DNA from: Scleromitrula shiraiana
Lineage: Eukaryota > Ascomycota > Leotiomycetes > Helotiales > Sclerotiniaceae
Length of the DNA stretch: 64,000 bases
Assembly (NCBI GenBank): GCA_028455995.1
Contig: JABELC010000001.1
Span: forward strand, 3,150,501-3,214,500
Reading direction: 5' to 3'
Shown here: in pieces, positions 23,009-34,831 of the stretch
How the letters are laid out: each line of letters starts with the position of its first letter
How positions within the stretch are numbered: the first letter of the stretch is position 1
Position numbers and translations under genes: made by a program
Notes under the pieces: model-generated
The model's input: only the letters and a program-made list of their open reading frames with translations
Database searches by the model: none
Told to the model about the DNA's origin: nothing

Positions 23009-23953
23009 ATGGCCTCGCCAACTTCCACAGCAAGGACCCCCAGAAGGAGAAATACCGAATCACCATTATGCCGTCTTAAAATTGGTGAACTGCACATGAA
23101 GCTTGGTTTTGAGCCAAGAGATCCGATAATGACAAAGGAGCTAAACTCGTTCAAGCACGAGTTTGGATCCTTGGAGATAACTTCAAGTGCGTCTCCAGAA
23201 GCAATCGAATACGCAACCGACTTTTGTCTTGAGGATGGAAGAGCAGAACGCCTCTGGCCAGATTCGCAGAGCCGAACCTACATACCGCGAAGACATCCAC
23301 TTCGCGAATTAGAATGGCCAAGAGATATGCAAAGGTATAGATGAACAGTCCTCATATAATATTTGATGATATAACTAAGACTCTGGTAGAATTATCAAAT
23401 ATGTTGCTCATATTCTATCTTGGAAGGAATACAACCGACAGCGGGATCGCAAACGTAACGGTCAAATAAAGAATGAAGTCTGTATAATGACCCATACTCT
23501 TCGTGGAATGATAACTGATAGCGTTAACAGGGGGATGACACAGTAATGGTTGATATTGACGATCTAGAGTCGGAGATCGTCAATCCCAGAGATGTTTTCA
23601 ATACCTCTAATGTATCGGATGGGGAAATCACACAGAGTCTACCTGTCCCAAAGAGACCGCTCCCAAGATCATCCAAGCGAAAGGTTTTGCACAATTTAGA
23701 CAAGAACAAAGATTCTGAAAACGAGCGATCTCCAAAACGCACAAAATATCAAGCTCGGAAAGATACGGGTAGCTCGTTCAATCTAAGCCTAAATGTCACG
23801 TTTTACTTACCGCAACGTGAATGCGTACAATCTTCGATAGCGTCGCGTTCACGGGGCCAGTCTCTACAATCTTCCATGGAGTCACTTTCGATAGGCGAGA
23901 CTCCAGAGGAAACTTCAGTTGGACTACCATCGCCTATGTCAATATGCTCTTGA
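23009..23953 (+). CDS. Unknown paralogue family, short member (copy 1)
   Basis: Exons 23009-23334, 23390-23477 and 23531-23953 give 278 residues. The start is the first ATG in a frame otherwise opened by TTG. The N-terminal domain (about residues 25-100) has GELHMKLGF, then EYATDFCLEDGR and ERLWP. It aligns by eye with the starts of the genes at 25127-30423 and 34832-37322. A helix follows (RIIKYVAHILSWKEYNRQRD) that matches the 34.8-kb gene at the same place, directly after an intron in both. The middle domain of the larger copies is absent. The C-terminus keeps only a trace of their final domain (NLSLNVTFYLPQ) before a Ser-rich tail. Basic runs suggest a nuclear protein. No known family is recognised. 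It may be a decaying or streamlined copy. Confidence 0.68.
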
Positions 23954-25126
23954 GTGGAATTGAGGTTTTGAGTGTGCGTTCAAATATCTGATCTCAACGC
24001 TGTTCCTGAATATAGACTATCATCAACCAAGTGATTTTTCGATATACATCTTCTCCATCGGGTATCGAAATACGACGAGTCGACTACTTGCACTACGGTC
24101 GAACTGGAAGAATAATACTGTAATTAGGCTCGGAAGGATAAAGATGAATTTCAGCAAATGGCATTGCAAATAGAATTTGGAAATTTCATAAACTGGCAGA
24201 CAAAGGTTGAGAGATAAGTGGTTCTCATATTCTCTTCCCAGGGTGTAAGCACCTCGCTTATAAATCTTTAGCACCTGTACACTTACGGTCGCATGGATTA
24301 TTAGGTCTAAGACAAAACTGCAGAGCTAGCTAATAATAGACAATGTGAGGATCACGTCATCTTTAGATTATGTTTTACGCACAGGTTACATATCTTCGTC
24401 ATCTTTCTTCTTATATGCTCCCTCCTAATTAGCTCTCACTACATGAATACCTACCACTCACCACCCCCTACCAAACCACACCATTAGGCTAAGCCCCTCA
24501 CCCACTGCACCACCCGTATACGTTACACCCCCATCCACAAATCACCCCTCCCAACACCCATGCACCTCCAAACCATAACGGCTAGCCGCTAAGAAAAAGA
24601 GGCGCTTTGCATGAGCAAAAGTTACCTACCGACAGAAAGCCATAGTACACAGCATTTCGTCGGAAGTATTGTCGGACGCAAGATGCCGATGTGCATATGC
24701 TGTCTCGGGGGATTCGGTGTGCCAGTTGTCAGAGGCGTTTTTTCTTGTGTTTTTGCTTTTGCGCTTGCTTTGCTTCTTTAAGGAGGTTTCGAGAAGGTGG
24801 GGTGCGGTTTGGTGGTCTGGAGTGGCTTGGTGGTCTGGAGTGGCTTGTTGTGGAAGGTGGGGATGGGAATCGAGATCGAGATCGAAATTTTGTTGTTTTT
24901 ATTTTACTGCGCTTTATGTTGGATGGTACCGATATGTGTGCATGTACGTATATATGTATGTATGTATTTGGTTCTGAATAAATACCTACTGATAATCGAG
25001 ATGCACAAAACATCATGTAGTATGTACGCATGTATGTACAATAGATACAACCAATGATCAATCACGAGAATTCTCGCACTAAACCACTGTTTCCATTGGC
25101 TCCTCCAAAATCCTTACTCATTTATT
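23954..25126. other. Intergenic region between convergent genes
   Basis: No supportable gene. Overlapping open frames at 24669-25061 on both strands are low-complexity. A duplicated 18-bp unit (TTGGTGGTCTGGAGTGGC) is at about 24809-24845, and a GTATGTAT run is near 24950-24965. Confidence 0.55.
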
Positions 25127-28100
25127 TCAAAGCACTCTACCAATCAAAACGTTGACCTCCCAAACCTCATCATCTTCACTCCCATCCCCCTTCCCCCTCA
25201 AACTCATCAACTCTCCCTCCCAAACCCTCCACACCCTCTTCCTCGCACGTCTCCATTCCGCGTCCCCCCCATCCTTCCTCACTACGAATTGTTGATACTG
25301 TCCAAACATACACCTAAATGTAATCTCCTCCAACACATGAAGTGGAACTCCCGATTTATGCGCAAACAGTGAGAAGAAAGCAGATGATGAGAGTGTTTGG
25401 ATGAGTTCATGACCTAAAGCATCCTGCGTATCAATGGATAGATTGGCTCGTTGACAGAAAAAGTCCAGTTTGGGACCTGGAGGTGACGGTGATGAGGAGT
25501 TGGGTGATATCATTGGGGTGAGGAGTTGGAGGGGATTGGGTTTCGGTCTGTTCATGGGGAATGTGTCGGCTTGAGGTGTGGGAAGTGGATTGGGATTCGG
25601 CGATGTTATCGGGTTTATCTTGTTGGGCAGATTCCGGGGCGTGGACGGATGTATGGGAGATGGAAGTGAATGCGTATGATTTATGTTAGTGGGGTGTATC
25701 AATGTTTGAATCGCCGGCTGGTTCGATTTTTTGGGTGGGTTGGATAGTTGAGTAGTTTGAGGAATGGGCTGGAAGGTTGTGTTGTGCGGACTAAATGGTT
25801 GAGAAAAAGTATGTTGTCCTAACGTTACGTTGCTTTGAGGTTGGCATTTAACATTTGTTGCAGACTGGGCTGGTTTACTCTGCAGAGAAGGTTGGAATGA
25901 AGACTGAGTAGCAGATAAAGGTGGGCTAGATGCAGATGGTGTTCTGACGAAAGGTTGTGGCGAAGGTTGAATTGGCGTATAGTATGAGTTGGGAGACTGA
26001 ACAGACTGTGTTGTGGTGGGGCTGCATGCATCATGTTGGTTTGGTCGGTTTGAAGGCTGAATCGGTGGATTGTATAGATTAGGAGGTTGAACAGGTTGTG
26101 CTGTGATAGGGCTTCGTGAATCGTGTTGATACGGCCGAGACGGAGGTTGAGATGGCATATTATACAGATGAAGTGATTGAGTGTTTTGTGTTGCAGTGGG
26201 ACTCCGCGAATTTTGTTGCTTTGGGACTTGAATTGGCCGCTGAGATCCAGTCTGACTTGGGTTTCGCGGTAAAATTGGTTGGTTTGAAGTGTGATACACA
26301 GGTTTAGAGGCTACTGGAGGAGAAATTTTGTTGCACGTTGAACCTTCTGTGTAGTGTGCGGCCGCTGGAGGCTCGATAGGTCGAAGAGGTGGTGAATTTT
26401 CTTGTGCCTGTGTATAGGGCTGATGCATTGTTGGCTTCATGCTGGAAGTTGAAGCAACTGCTGGGGCAGGGCTTCGAGAATTCTTGGGGCTTTGGCCATT
26501 CATCAAACCATATTTAACAGCTACTGAGTTCCACCACGAGTCAGAGCTTCGTGAGGTCTGTATTGAAATAGAATCGCTCGGTGTTTTGGGATTAATCTGA
26601 GATACATCTTGATTTCCATACACAATGTTCCGAGAAGGTTCTGATTGCCGAAGAGCTTCCGGTCCCCTGTTTTGAAAGACTTCTGTGATTTGTGATGGTT
26701 TTAACTTTGGTGATCCATTCGTATTTCTCTTATCAATTGAAGTTCTTGCTTCGGGCGCCTCTCTAACGATTTGCCGCTGCGGTGCAGTCTGGGGTATTTG
26801 ACCGCGATGGAACATACTAGTACTTTGTTCATTCAATGTTGGAGGAGCTTTCGAATCTGATTGAGTTGAGTTTGCTGGTCTGTCCCACCGCTGCGGTTCA
26901 CGCACATTGGTACGATTAAGACTTGTGTAAGACTTGTCCCTGTCAATATTTTGAGATGGGCTCTGACATTTTTGTTGATCGTCGGGTCTAGCAAAGCGAT
27001 TCATCAAAATTTCATCGATATCATTCCCGAGATGGTTGATCTTAATCTGGCCATTAATGGAAACATTCGAGTTGCGAATCGATGCGTTTGATGGGATTTT
27101 ACTTGGATTTTGTTGTAAATATGTAGACGCTGTTGATGACAATACATCGTAGCTTCGCGACATAATATCGACGTGGGGCGTCCCCCCTGATCCCTGCGTT
27201 GAGTTTGAAGGTCCGACCTTTTTCTTATGGCTTCGAGCTCTTGGGCGCCGTTTTGCATCGAGAGATTTCACTGGTATTGATGGGAAATTTATTTGCCCAA
27301 TCATGACATCGCGCGACCAAATGCTTCTAGCAGAATCTGAAGAATGTGATATTCCAGACGAAATCATCTTATCAGCGGAGTTCTCAGTGTTGTTTTCTGG
27401 GAGTGAAGGTAATTGTAGACTCTGATCGGTCAAAGTTCTGGCAGTTTTAGATTCTGGAAAAGGCTTTATTGGTGGTGTCAGATGAGGAATCAATTTAGAA
27501 GGTACTGTTGGGTTAATAGGGCGATTGATGGGCTGAAATGTCGGAGCAGCCGGCTGAAAATCGTTGGACTGGATTTGCCGGTTGGTTTGAGGCTGTAGAT
27601 CTTGGTTCATGACTGGTTTTACGATATGTCCAGGACTTAAGTGCCGTATCTCACCACTGACACTATCTTGCTTTATGGGACTTGAAGTCTTATTGAATTT
27701 GTCAGGTTGCTTGTCTCCTTTCTCCAAGCCTTTCATTGCACCCCCTTGAGTTTGCAGAGTGGGCATGATTTTGTTCGCTTGATCCCTTGGCTTCTTTGCA
27801 TCATTCCAGTGTTTCACCGAAGTATCGCACATAACAGTAGCAGCATTTGTCTCTCCGCAAAGCGAATGAGCCGTTGAATATTGGACTTTCTGAACTATAC
27901 TAGTTTGAGACTTCTGTGAGGATGTCGATGATTGCACAGTATTCATCGAATCCGACAATTTAGGACCGCTAGAATGATTATCCACCGCAGTTAATGGTTT
28001 AAGTGGTATTGTAGAAGGGCTAGTTGGGTTTTCGTTACTTCGAACTCGAGGAAAAGCGGAAAAGACATTGAGAGAATCCAGATTATTGAGAAGAGATTTA

Positions 28101-30423
28101 GTATTAGTCTCAAATGTGGATCTTATGTCTTTAGAGGCAAAATCAACAGGAGATTGAATTTGTGGCTCCTTTAATTGAACTCGGTCCGTGCTGCTACTTC
28201 CATTCTCCTGGATTGGTTTTATTTGCATTCCGCTGGAAGATGGTTTTGACAGTATACTCTGAAGAGGACTTGCTTGCGGTGTTGTAAGATCTATAAGCGA
28301 AGGGAGGATCTTAGTAGTGAACTCACGGGATGATGAACTCGTATCTCCTAGTATGTTTTCGGCTTGCGGATGATTATGTTTTATCTCAGGAGATGTTGGA
28401 AGGGGATCTGCTGGTGAAGTTTCGTGTCGAGTCTCAGAAGTAGCACTGGTGGCTGAAATCCTTTCTTGAACTGGACTCTTGCTCACAGATGGTTGTGTAA
28501 ATTCATAGACCATATCAGATTGTTGTGCTTCGCAAATCTGTGCTATCTCCATCAAACTAGAAGGTTCAGGTGTGGATTTTGGTATTGCCTGTGGATTTTG
28601 ATGAACAATTTCAGACATTTCAACATCCTGTATGACAGTTGATTCGGTGAGATTTGAAGTTCGAGTGCTTGCTGGTTCCTCCTTCACTAAATCCATATCC
28701 TCGCAACATACTGCTATAGTATCACTATCCATCTCGACTTGTGGGGGAATTGAATTTCGGTCAGGAGACGGTATTACGACTTCGCATATTTGGGATGATG
28801 CCTAAACATGAATTAGAGATCTTGATTAATGTCAAAGCTTTTAAATTGATAGCTACATCAAGGATCAAACGCACAGGCTCACGATGTTCCATCACTTTCT
28901 GCTCTCCTTCATTGCCGGACGCTTCCTCTGCCATAGAATCTAGATTTGAGTCTTTCCTTGCTAGTAGATTTGGGAATATTGGAACGGATGTAGAATGAGC
29001 AACTTTGCGCTTTCCTACGTAATCATTTGCTTGTTTCTTTCTTGTTAGGTCATCATCAGTAGCATTGTCTTCCGCTTTTTTAGATAATTTACGTCGCTTC
29101 CGAGGGCTTTCTCGAATATGGGGCACATCTTGTCGTTGACGGAATGCAGCATTAGTTGATGGTATTCCATAGCGGCTAGTCCAGATATTTCGAAATCTCC
29201 CCGTCATTTGTGGCCCATCGTCTTGCATCTCGACAAACTGATGATTTATAAAGCTTTCTGTGTGGTGTTTAATCCTACCCACAATCCGTCTTTTAAACTC
29301 CCGCAGTTGGGCACTATCCATATCTGCAGCGCTCATCCCTCTCTTCAATAGTTCCACGAGGCTCTGTATTCGCTCATCCGTGTTCTCCAAATTTACTGTG
29401 TAATAGATTAGGTTTTGGTGCATGAAATACTGAAGTTGTTTGTCAGCCAGTGGTGGCCATTTCGAATTTCGCTATTGCAAAGTCAATATTTAGTGTCTGT
29501 ATTTGGGAGACAATAATTGACCTGTGATAACCAATCTGAGTTCCAGCCAAAAGAAACATCTTGAAATTTTATCGGATCAAGACTGTCTACCCAAGGTAAC
29601 GCTACATTACGGTCAAACCGCTTTGGTGGGTCCAGCCAAGGTGTTAGAGATAGTTCCGGTTTGATGGAGTTCAACGATGATCTATATATCGCTTCAATTT
29701 CATCTTCGGACTCCTGTGAAACAATTAGCAACCAAGAACCTCAAGTTTGTGGATCGATGGGAGTGTACTTCAAATTTCGTTGCAGTCTGAATAACATTGG
29801 TTAGAGATCGCTCATCCTTTTCCTTTTCAACGTGTGACTGGGTATTATCACTCTTTTTCTTCGACTTTAGATACTATAAAGTCATATGGTTAGATTCTGG
29901 TACATGACTATGTGTTTAGGTAAGAGACTTTAAGCTTCAAAAGAGGAACCTAACGAAATCAACTATGGTACCTGTGAGGCATATCGAGACCTAGCTTGGA
30001 TGCGGAAAATATGCGTCAAATATAAGGTGATGCTATAAAAGTTAAAACCTTGCCCACATTCAAAGACGATGAAACTTGCGTGTGATGATCCTTTTCATAT
30101 GTTAAACTTCCATCCAATGTATGTGGCCAAAACCGATCCCCTCTTCCATCTTCTTCAAGAAAGTTCACCGCACATAATCGTGCTTCCACAGGATCAACCT
30201 TCTTGCCCGGAGGTATTTTAATACCACGAGATTCCAAGTCGACCAAGAAAGCAGTGGTGGCTTTCAACAAATCCCCCCGATTCTTTCCTGGATTATCCTT
30301 TTCGTACCCGAGAACTGAACATAGATCATTTCTGTTCAGGCTGACTGGATCTGTCATATTTGCCATTTTCTTTACTTCATTTGTGGCGTTCGGAGCGCAA
30401 AGTACGTCTCGACGATATTCCAT
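25127..30423 (-). CDS. Unknown paralogue family, giant member (copy 2)
   Basis: Model on the minus strand: 30423-30068, 30032-29972, 29873-29769, 29713-29522, 29471-28875, 28801-25127, about 1661 residues. Intron 1 as drawn is only 35 bp with a weak GTCTTT donor, so that junction is uncertain; the other junctions keep frame cleanly. The N-terminal domain has DLCSVLGYEKD, then ARLCAVNFLEEDGRGDRFWP. The middle domain has KQLQYFMHQNLIYYT and a long helix. Then come about 1000 residues of Ser/Pro/Gln/Asn-rich disorder with a threefold 30-residue repeat. The C-terminal domain (25200-25475) has SSSAFFSLFAHKSGVP and EWRRARKRVW. The same order occurs in the 34.8-kb gene. A nuclear scaffold or regulator is a guess; no known family is recognised. 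An alternative start is the Met 20 codons downstream (MANMTDPV). Confidence 0.68.
25949..26219 (-). repeat. Threefold 90-bp coding repeat
   Basis: Within the giant gene, three imperfect units of about 30 residues follow each other, each with the pattern SRSP/CSP, TxTQ, Q, then a LYN/SYY, P, QP ending. The unit is Pro, Gln and Ser rich. It is visible in both protein and DNA as a 90-base period. End coordinates are approximate. Confidence 0.6.
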
Positions 30424-31556
30424 GGAAAGATACTTGTAAAATAAGAATTGCAGAATTCATGGTGCGGAAAGGAACTATTTGACAATTTGACAATTTTAGA
30501 AATGATCATTCTCGCACATTCGTTGTATGCGCTAGGGATGGATTAGTCTGTGGCTTTATGGTGTGGGGCAAGGTAAAATGGTTGACTGCAGAACGGAAGG
30601 GTGTGTACAAGGGAAAAGGGAAAATTGATGACTGGTTCGTAAAAAAAGTCGAAAGTAACACGAAAACAGTTTTGTAAAATGCATGGTATAAATGATTAGT
30701 ATATGTACTGCGCGATAGTATCCAAGTAGAAATTATATGTCTTTCCCGGTAGCAGCTCTCCCGGTGCCGCGAAAATCGGTCAGGATTTGCACAACCCACT
30801 AAAATTTGTGTCTGTACAGAGATAGATGCTTGATGCTAGTATATAAGCCAGTGGGTAGATAAAGAGGTAGAGTACAGTACTTGATGAAATTTAACGGTCT
30901 CTGCCAGCTATAAAGTTGAATCTTTTGTGATATGTGAGATAAAGAACCGGATAATTCAAACATGAATGCACCAACCTCCCCGTACGGAATTTGTAAATAT
31001 GTATTTTCCAAATTTGGATATGAAATCAAGTATTATGATCTCGATGCAGTGATGCCAGAATGCACGCGTAGTGTCATTTTTGTTTTTATTATTTTGAAGG
31101 TTGGTTGGTTTAATCCTTGTAGAGACGATTTGAGGAAGGTCGTATGCAACGAAATGCCTCTAACCGAATATTCCTGGTCCTTGGCTCGCCGAGATACGGT
31201 GTATGAAAAACCGAAAAGAGAAGCTTCTCCAGAGTTATTCCTGTGCAGAAGCATATTACCAAACATTTCAAAGTTCATATCAAAGGGTAGACATACCCAT
31301 GAACGAATATGTAGTAGGTAGCACGAAATAGAATGCTCAAACCAACAAAACCACGAATATTGAAGATAACATACGCATACAACACGCTTCATGTATAAGT
31401 CACCTTCTGTAATGACAGAAAACTCAGTAAGTATCTGCCCAAATAACTGTTGGTGTATGAACCAACAATCCATAACCATTACAATGCTGGTGGTGCATAT
31501 CAACTTCTCTTCTTCAGCAACATCGGAAATCGGCACAAGTTCTCAATGTAACGATA

Positions 31557-31586
31557 AGATATAACATATAACATATAACATATAAC
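31557..31586. repeat. ATATAAC tandem repeat
   Basis: Four near-identical ATATAAC units. Confidence 0.85.
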
Positions 31587-32419
31587 AAAAGTATAAAAGT
31601 TGGAGATAGCCATAACAATATAGGTAGGTAGTTAAGCATGAATACATAGTAGTTGCGGCAGTTGATATCTTCGCGATCAAATCAATCATGTCTTTCCGTA
31701 GATGAGGGGCACGAGCGAGGAGCATCTTCTCTGTTGAAATGAAGACAAGTGGAATCGTACATAATCTTAGAACCTCAGATATGTAATGAGGGGTCGGAAA
31801 ATAACATACCCACCTAGCATTAACAGAGAATATAATCGGGTCAAACGATGCAGAAGAATGTGAATAGTGGGCAATGAATGCAGATTGAGTACAGATAAAT
31901 AGATACTGTAGTTAATAAGTAAGATGAATGGACAGAGTGACTGTATCTCTGTGGTATCAACACTTTTATTAGGTATCTAGGTACGTATATACTTTTTACG
32001 TATCTAAGTACTAGCTCTACTCGATTAGAGTACCAGAGGTACTATAGCTATATCAGTATGTATTCCGTAGAAAACATTCGGTCTTAGTTATACAAACTTG
32101 TAAACTTGTGCGGTATAACATCAAAAACATCTAATAACATCAATAACGACAAATCTGAGAAAAGTTTATAGGTTGTCGTGGATTCATGACATGCACTGGT
32201 GATTCATGCCAAGGAAAATATATTGAGCCACCGGTTGACCTGGAAGAGGTTATCCAATCATGATACATCACATGATTGATAGCATCCAAAATCGAGTTAG
32301 ATGCTAATAATGCTAGAAAATCTTAAGCCGAGGTCCATCCGTGAATATATCCATGCGAGATGCAACAAAAAAAACGCATAACTCTTGCCCCTCCATACTA
32401 CGTGCATGTGACGTGATAG

Positions 32420-32464
32420 GTGGATGGTGGGATGGTGGGATGGTGGGATGGTGGGATGGTGGAT
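32420..32464. repeat. GGATGGTG tandem repeat
   Basis: About five GGATGGTG units, continuing into degenerate GGATAATGGATGATGGAT. Confidence 0.9.
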
Positions 32465-32531
32465 AATGGATGATGGATGTGGGCGGAGTAAATTTTTTTT
32501 CACATAACACCAGTACCAACGCTAGCCCTAG

Positions 32532-32571
32532 CCAACATCAACACCAACACCCAACACCAACACCAACACCA
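32532..32571. repeat. ACACCA hexamer repeat
   Basis: Six or seven tandem CAACAC units 70 bases from the GGATGGTG array. Confidence 0.85.
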
Positions 32572-34796
32572 ATAATTACTACCTGACGTGCCTACTTAGG
32601 CGTGCTAGCCTGCTAGATATGTGTAGTATCTATCTATCATACACCCAATGCTCATCAACGAAGTCAAGAGTGGCTGGTCCCCATAGTTCATGGTTAAAAT
32701 CCCTATTACTAGATAGGCATGAATACGTACATACTAATGTACTTGAACAATCTTAGATTGTATTGCAGCACTGCACATCTTATCGTTTCTCAGCATTCTT
32801 TGATCAAACAATCGGTCTATTAAATTATTCTCTCCATTACAGCTTGAATGAGCGCCAGTCTGTAAGTATACAGGTTTGGAAGTCAATGTTCTTTCTTGCT
32901 AATCTTTCTATATATTCACCAAAGCCGCATCATCCACATCTCTATCTGTGAACATTGACAATACCTTACGGAGTTATCTGTTAAATTGATCGAAATATTG
33001 AATGGGATTTAATAGTTCATACAAATACGAAAATATTTCAAAATATCAATCTAAATAGTAGATTAAAACTCTTCATCGTCTAAATGAAAGATTGCAAAGA
33101 AAATCAAAACTGAACTGTACCAGAGGGGAATTTCTACTGATATTTATCATATTATGAAGTATATCGCATGAAGCAAAGCTATCTCATACAAACTCGGTTT
33201 AAATTCTCTAGCAATATTCTGTATAAATTGATATTGGGCAAGTGCCACCGAATCTTTGTTTCTTGGGCTGCAGGGCGAAAGTTTTCCTGTAAAATTTCAT
33301 CCTTGGTCTCTTTATGGGCTCAATGGCGTTTTTGATGTCGATACAGTTGTTGCCACAATAGCTTAAGTATACTTCTCCGAGTCATCCTACTCTCATGCGT
33401 AATGCCGTTGGGATGCCGAACCGCATGATTGAAAAACGATCCAAGGTCTGGTATGAATGACATGTATCATCAATATCGTTTGTCAATTTGTGACCATCGA
33501 TGAAGTGGGAATATGGAAGTCGGAAACAAATGTTTTTGCAGTTGATTGGAGACAAAGGAGGTTGATAGGTGGCGGTATTGAGGGCTACTATTCATTGATG
33601 TCCCAGATATTGCTCTTTTCCACTATTTTGGCCCTCAACATGGAAGATGAAGGCAAGTAATGTTTCCTGAACTGGCTTAATCCATCACACTACATACTGT
33701 TCTGGGGTCCGTAATGCACTCGCACAATGGAGTCCTCGTAAATCTATCCCTCCCAAGATCCATGGAGAGCGTGCAGCCCTTTTATTCGGTCTGTCGGATA
33801 TGGATTTAGATCCTTCGTCGATACATGGCGAATAGTGTGCATTTGCAAGTGCTTACCATTCCCTACTGCCATTGGTTGTCTTTCTAATTGAGTTAGTATA
33901 CCCGATTTGGTCAGGATACTTCTATCGTAGATACATCGTTTGCCCCTGAGAGTTATCTTAGCGCCAACGTTCTCAATATTATAGGTCATGGCAAGCATGC
34001 TGTGGAAGTTTGCCACGATTTCAGTCAATATATTCAGCTTGGTCCACCAACATCAACGTAGTGAACCAATCTTATATTTGTGGTTCTTTCGATAGCTTCA
34101 AGTTGAGTTAGGTGGCAATCACATATTTTGTTTATAAATCCATACTTGCAAATCAACATAGCATACAAGCCTTACACTACGCTAAGTATCTACAGAAACG
34201 TGCGGGGTGTGACTCTTAATTTTGATAGAATTTCTGTGATAGGTTGATCGGGAGAGCACTGCCTTGAATCCGACTTATCTTCTTTCGGTCATCAACTCCA
34301 TCCTTTCTTCTGCCAATAGACATTTGGGTATCTATATCTTTGAATGTAATACGGCTAGTTGCTAGAGTCTGATCTTGTGATTCATATACCGCCTAGGTCT
34401 CCGCAATCACTCGATTTAGTGCTGGTCTGAAGGTGATAGCCACGTGAAAACAAGACTCACCATGACATTCGTCGCCTATTTCATGCCTACAAGCCAGTGA
34501 ATCAAAGAATAAGAACTCAAATGTACCCAATAGTTGCGTGATTTATCTTATATCAGGAATCCTTGCCAGCATCATTGTCTTATAAGGCCATGAATGCACC
34601 GGCATATATGAGTGTGATGGTCGATCATAAGGGGTCAAGTGCGGAGACCTCACACCAGTGGTCACCTCACTCGTTCGGGGATGCCGAAATCAGTCAAAAT
34701 TAAAAGAAGGAAGACAAACATATCTCAGGAAGATATAAAACTCACGATGGCTCTCGAGAATATAAGCATCATCTCAAGTTGACATCTTTACTATCA

Positions 34797-34814
34797 ATAT
34801 ATATATATATATAT
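34797..34814. repeat. TA dinucleotide repeat in leader
   Basis: An AT run of about nine units, 18 bases upstream of the start codon of the copy-3 gene; it may lie in its core promoter or 5' UTR. Confidence 0.85.
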
Positions 34815-34831
34815 CTTATCGAGACATTACA

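Larger units (their letters stand above)
30424..34831. other. Gene-poor, repeat-rich 4.4 kb spacer
   Basis: This lies between two divergent members of the unknown family. No open frame has recognisable content; the 167-codon antisense frame at 31033-31536 begins with GTG and has no motif. Short tandem repeats sit at 31557-31586, 32420-32464, 32532-32571 and 34797-34814. It could be promoter sequence plus decayed DNA. I find no transposon ends. Confidence 0.55.

Noticed and set aside
24669..25061. Overlapping open frames on both strands
   Set aside because: They are produced by a duplicated G-rich unit and TATG repeats. No frame stands out as coding.
31033..31536. 167-codon antisense open frame in the gene-poor spacer
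   Set aside because: It starts with GTG, shows no known motif and has atypical composition (many Cys and Trp without a pattern). Probably chance.
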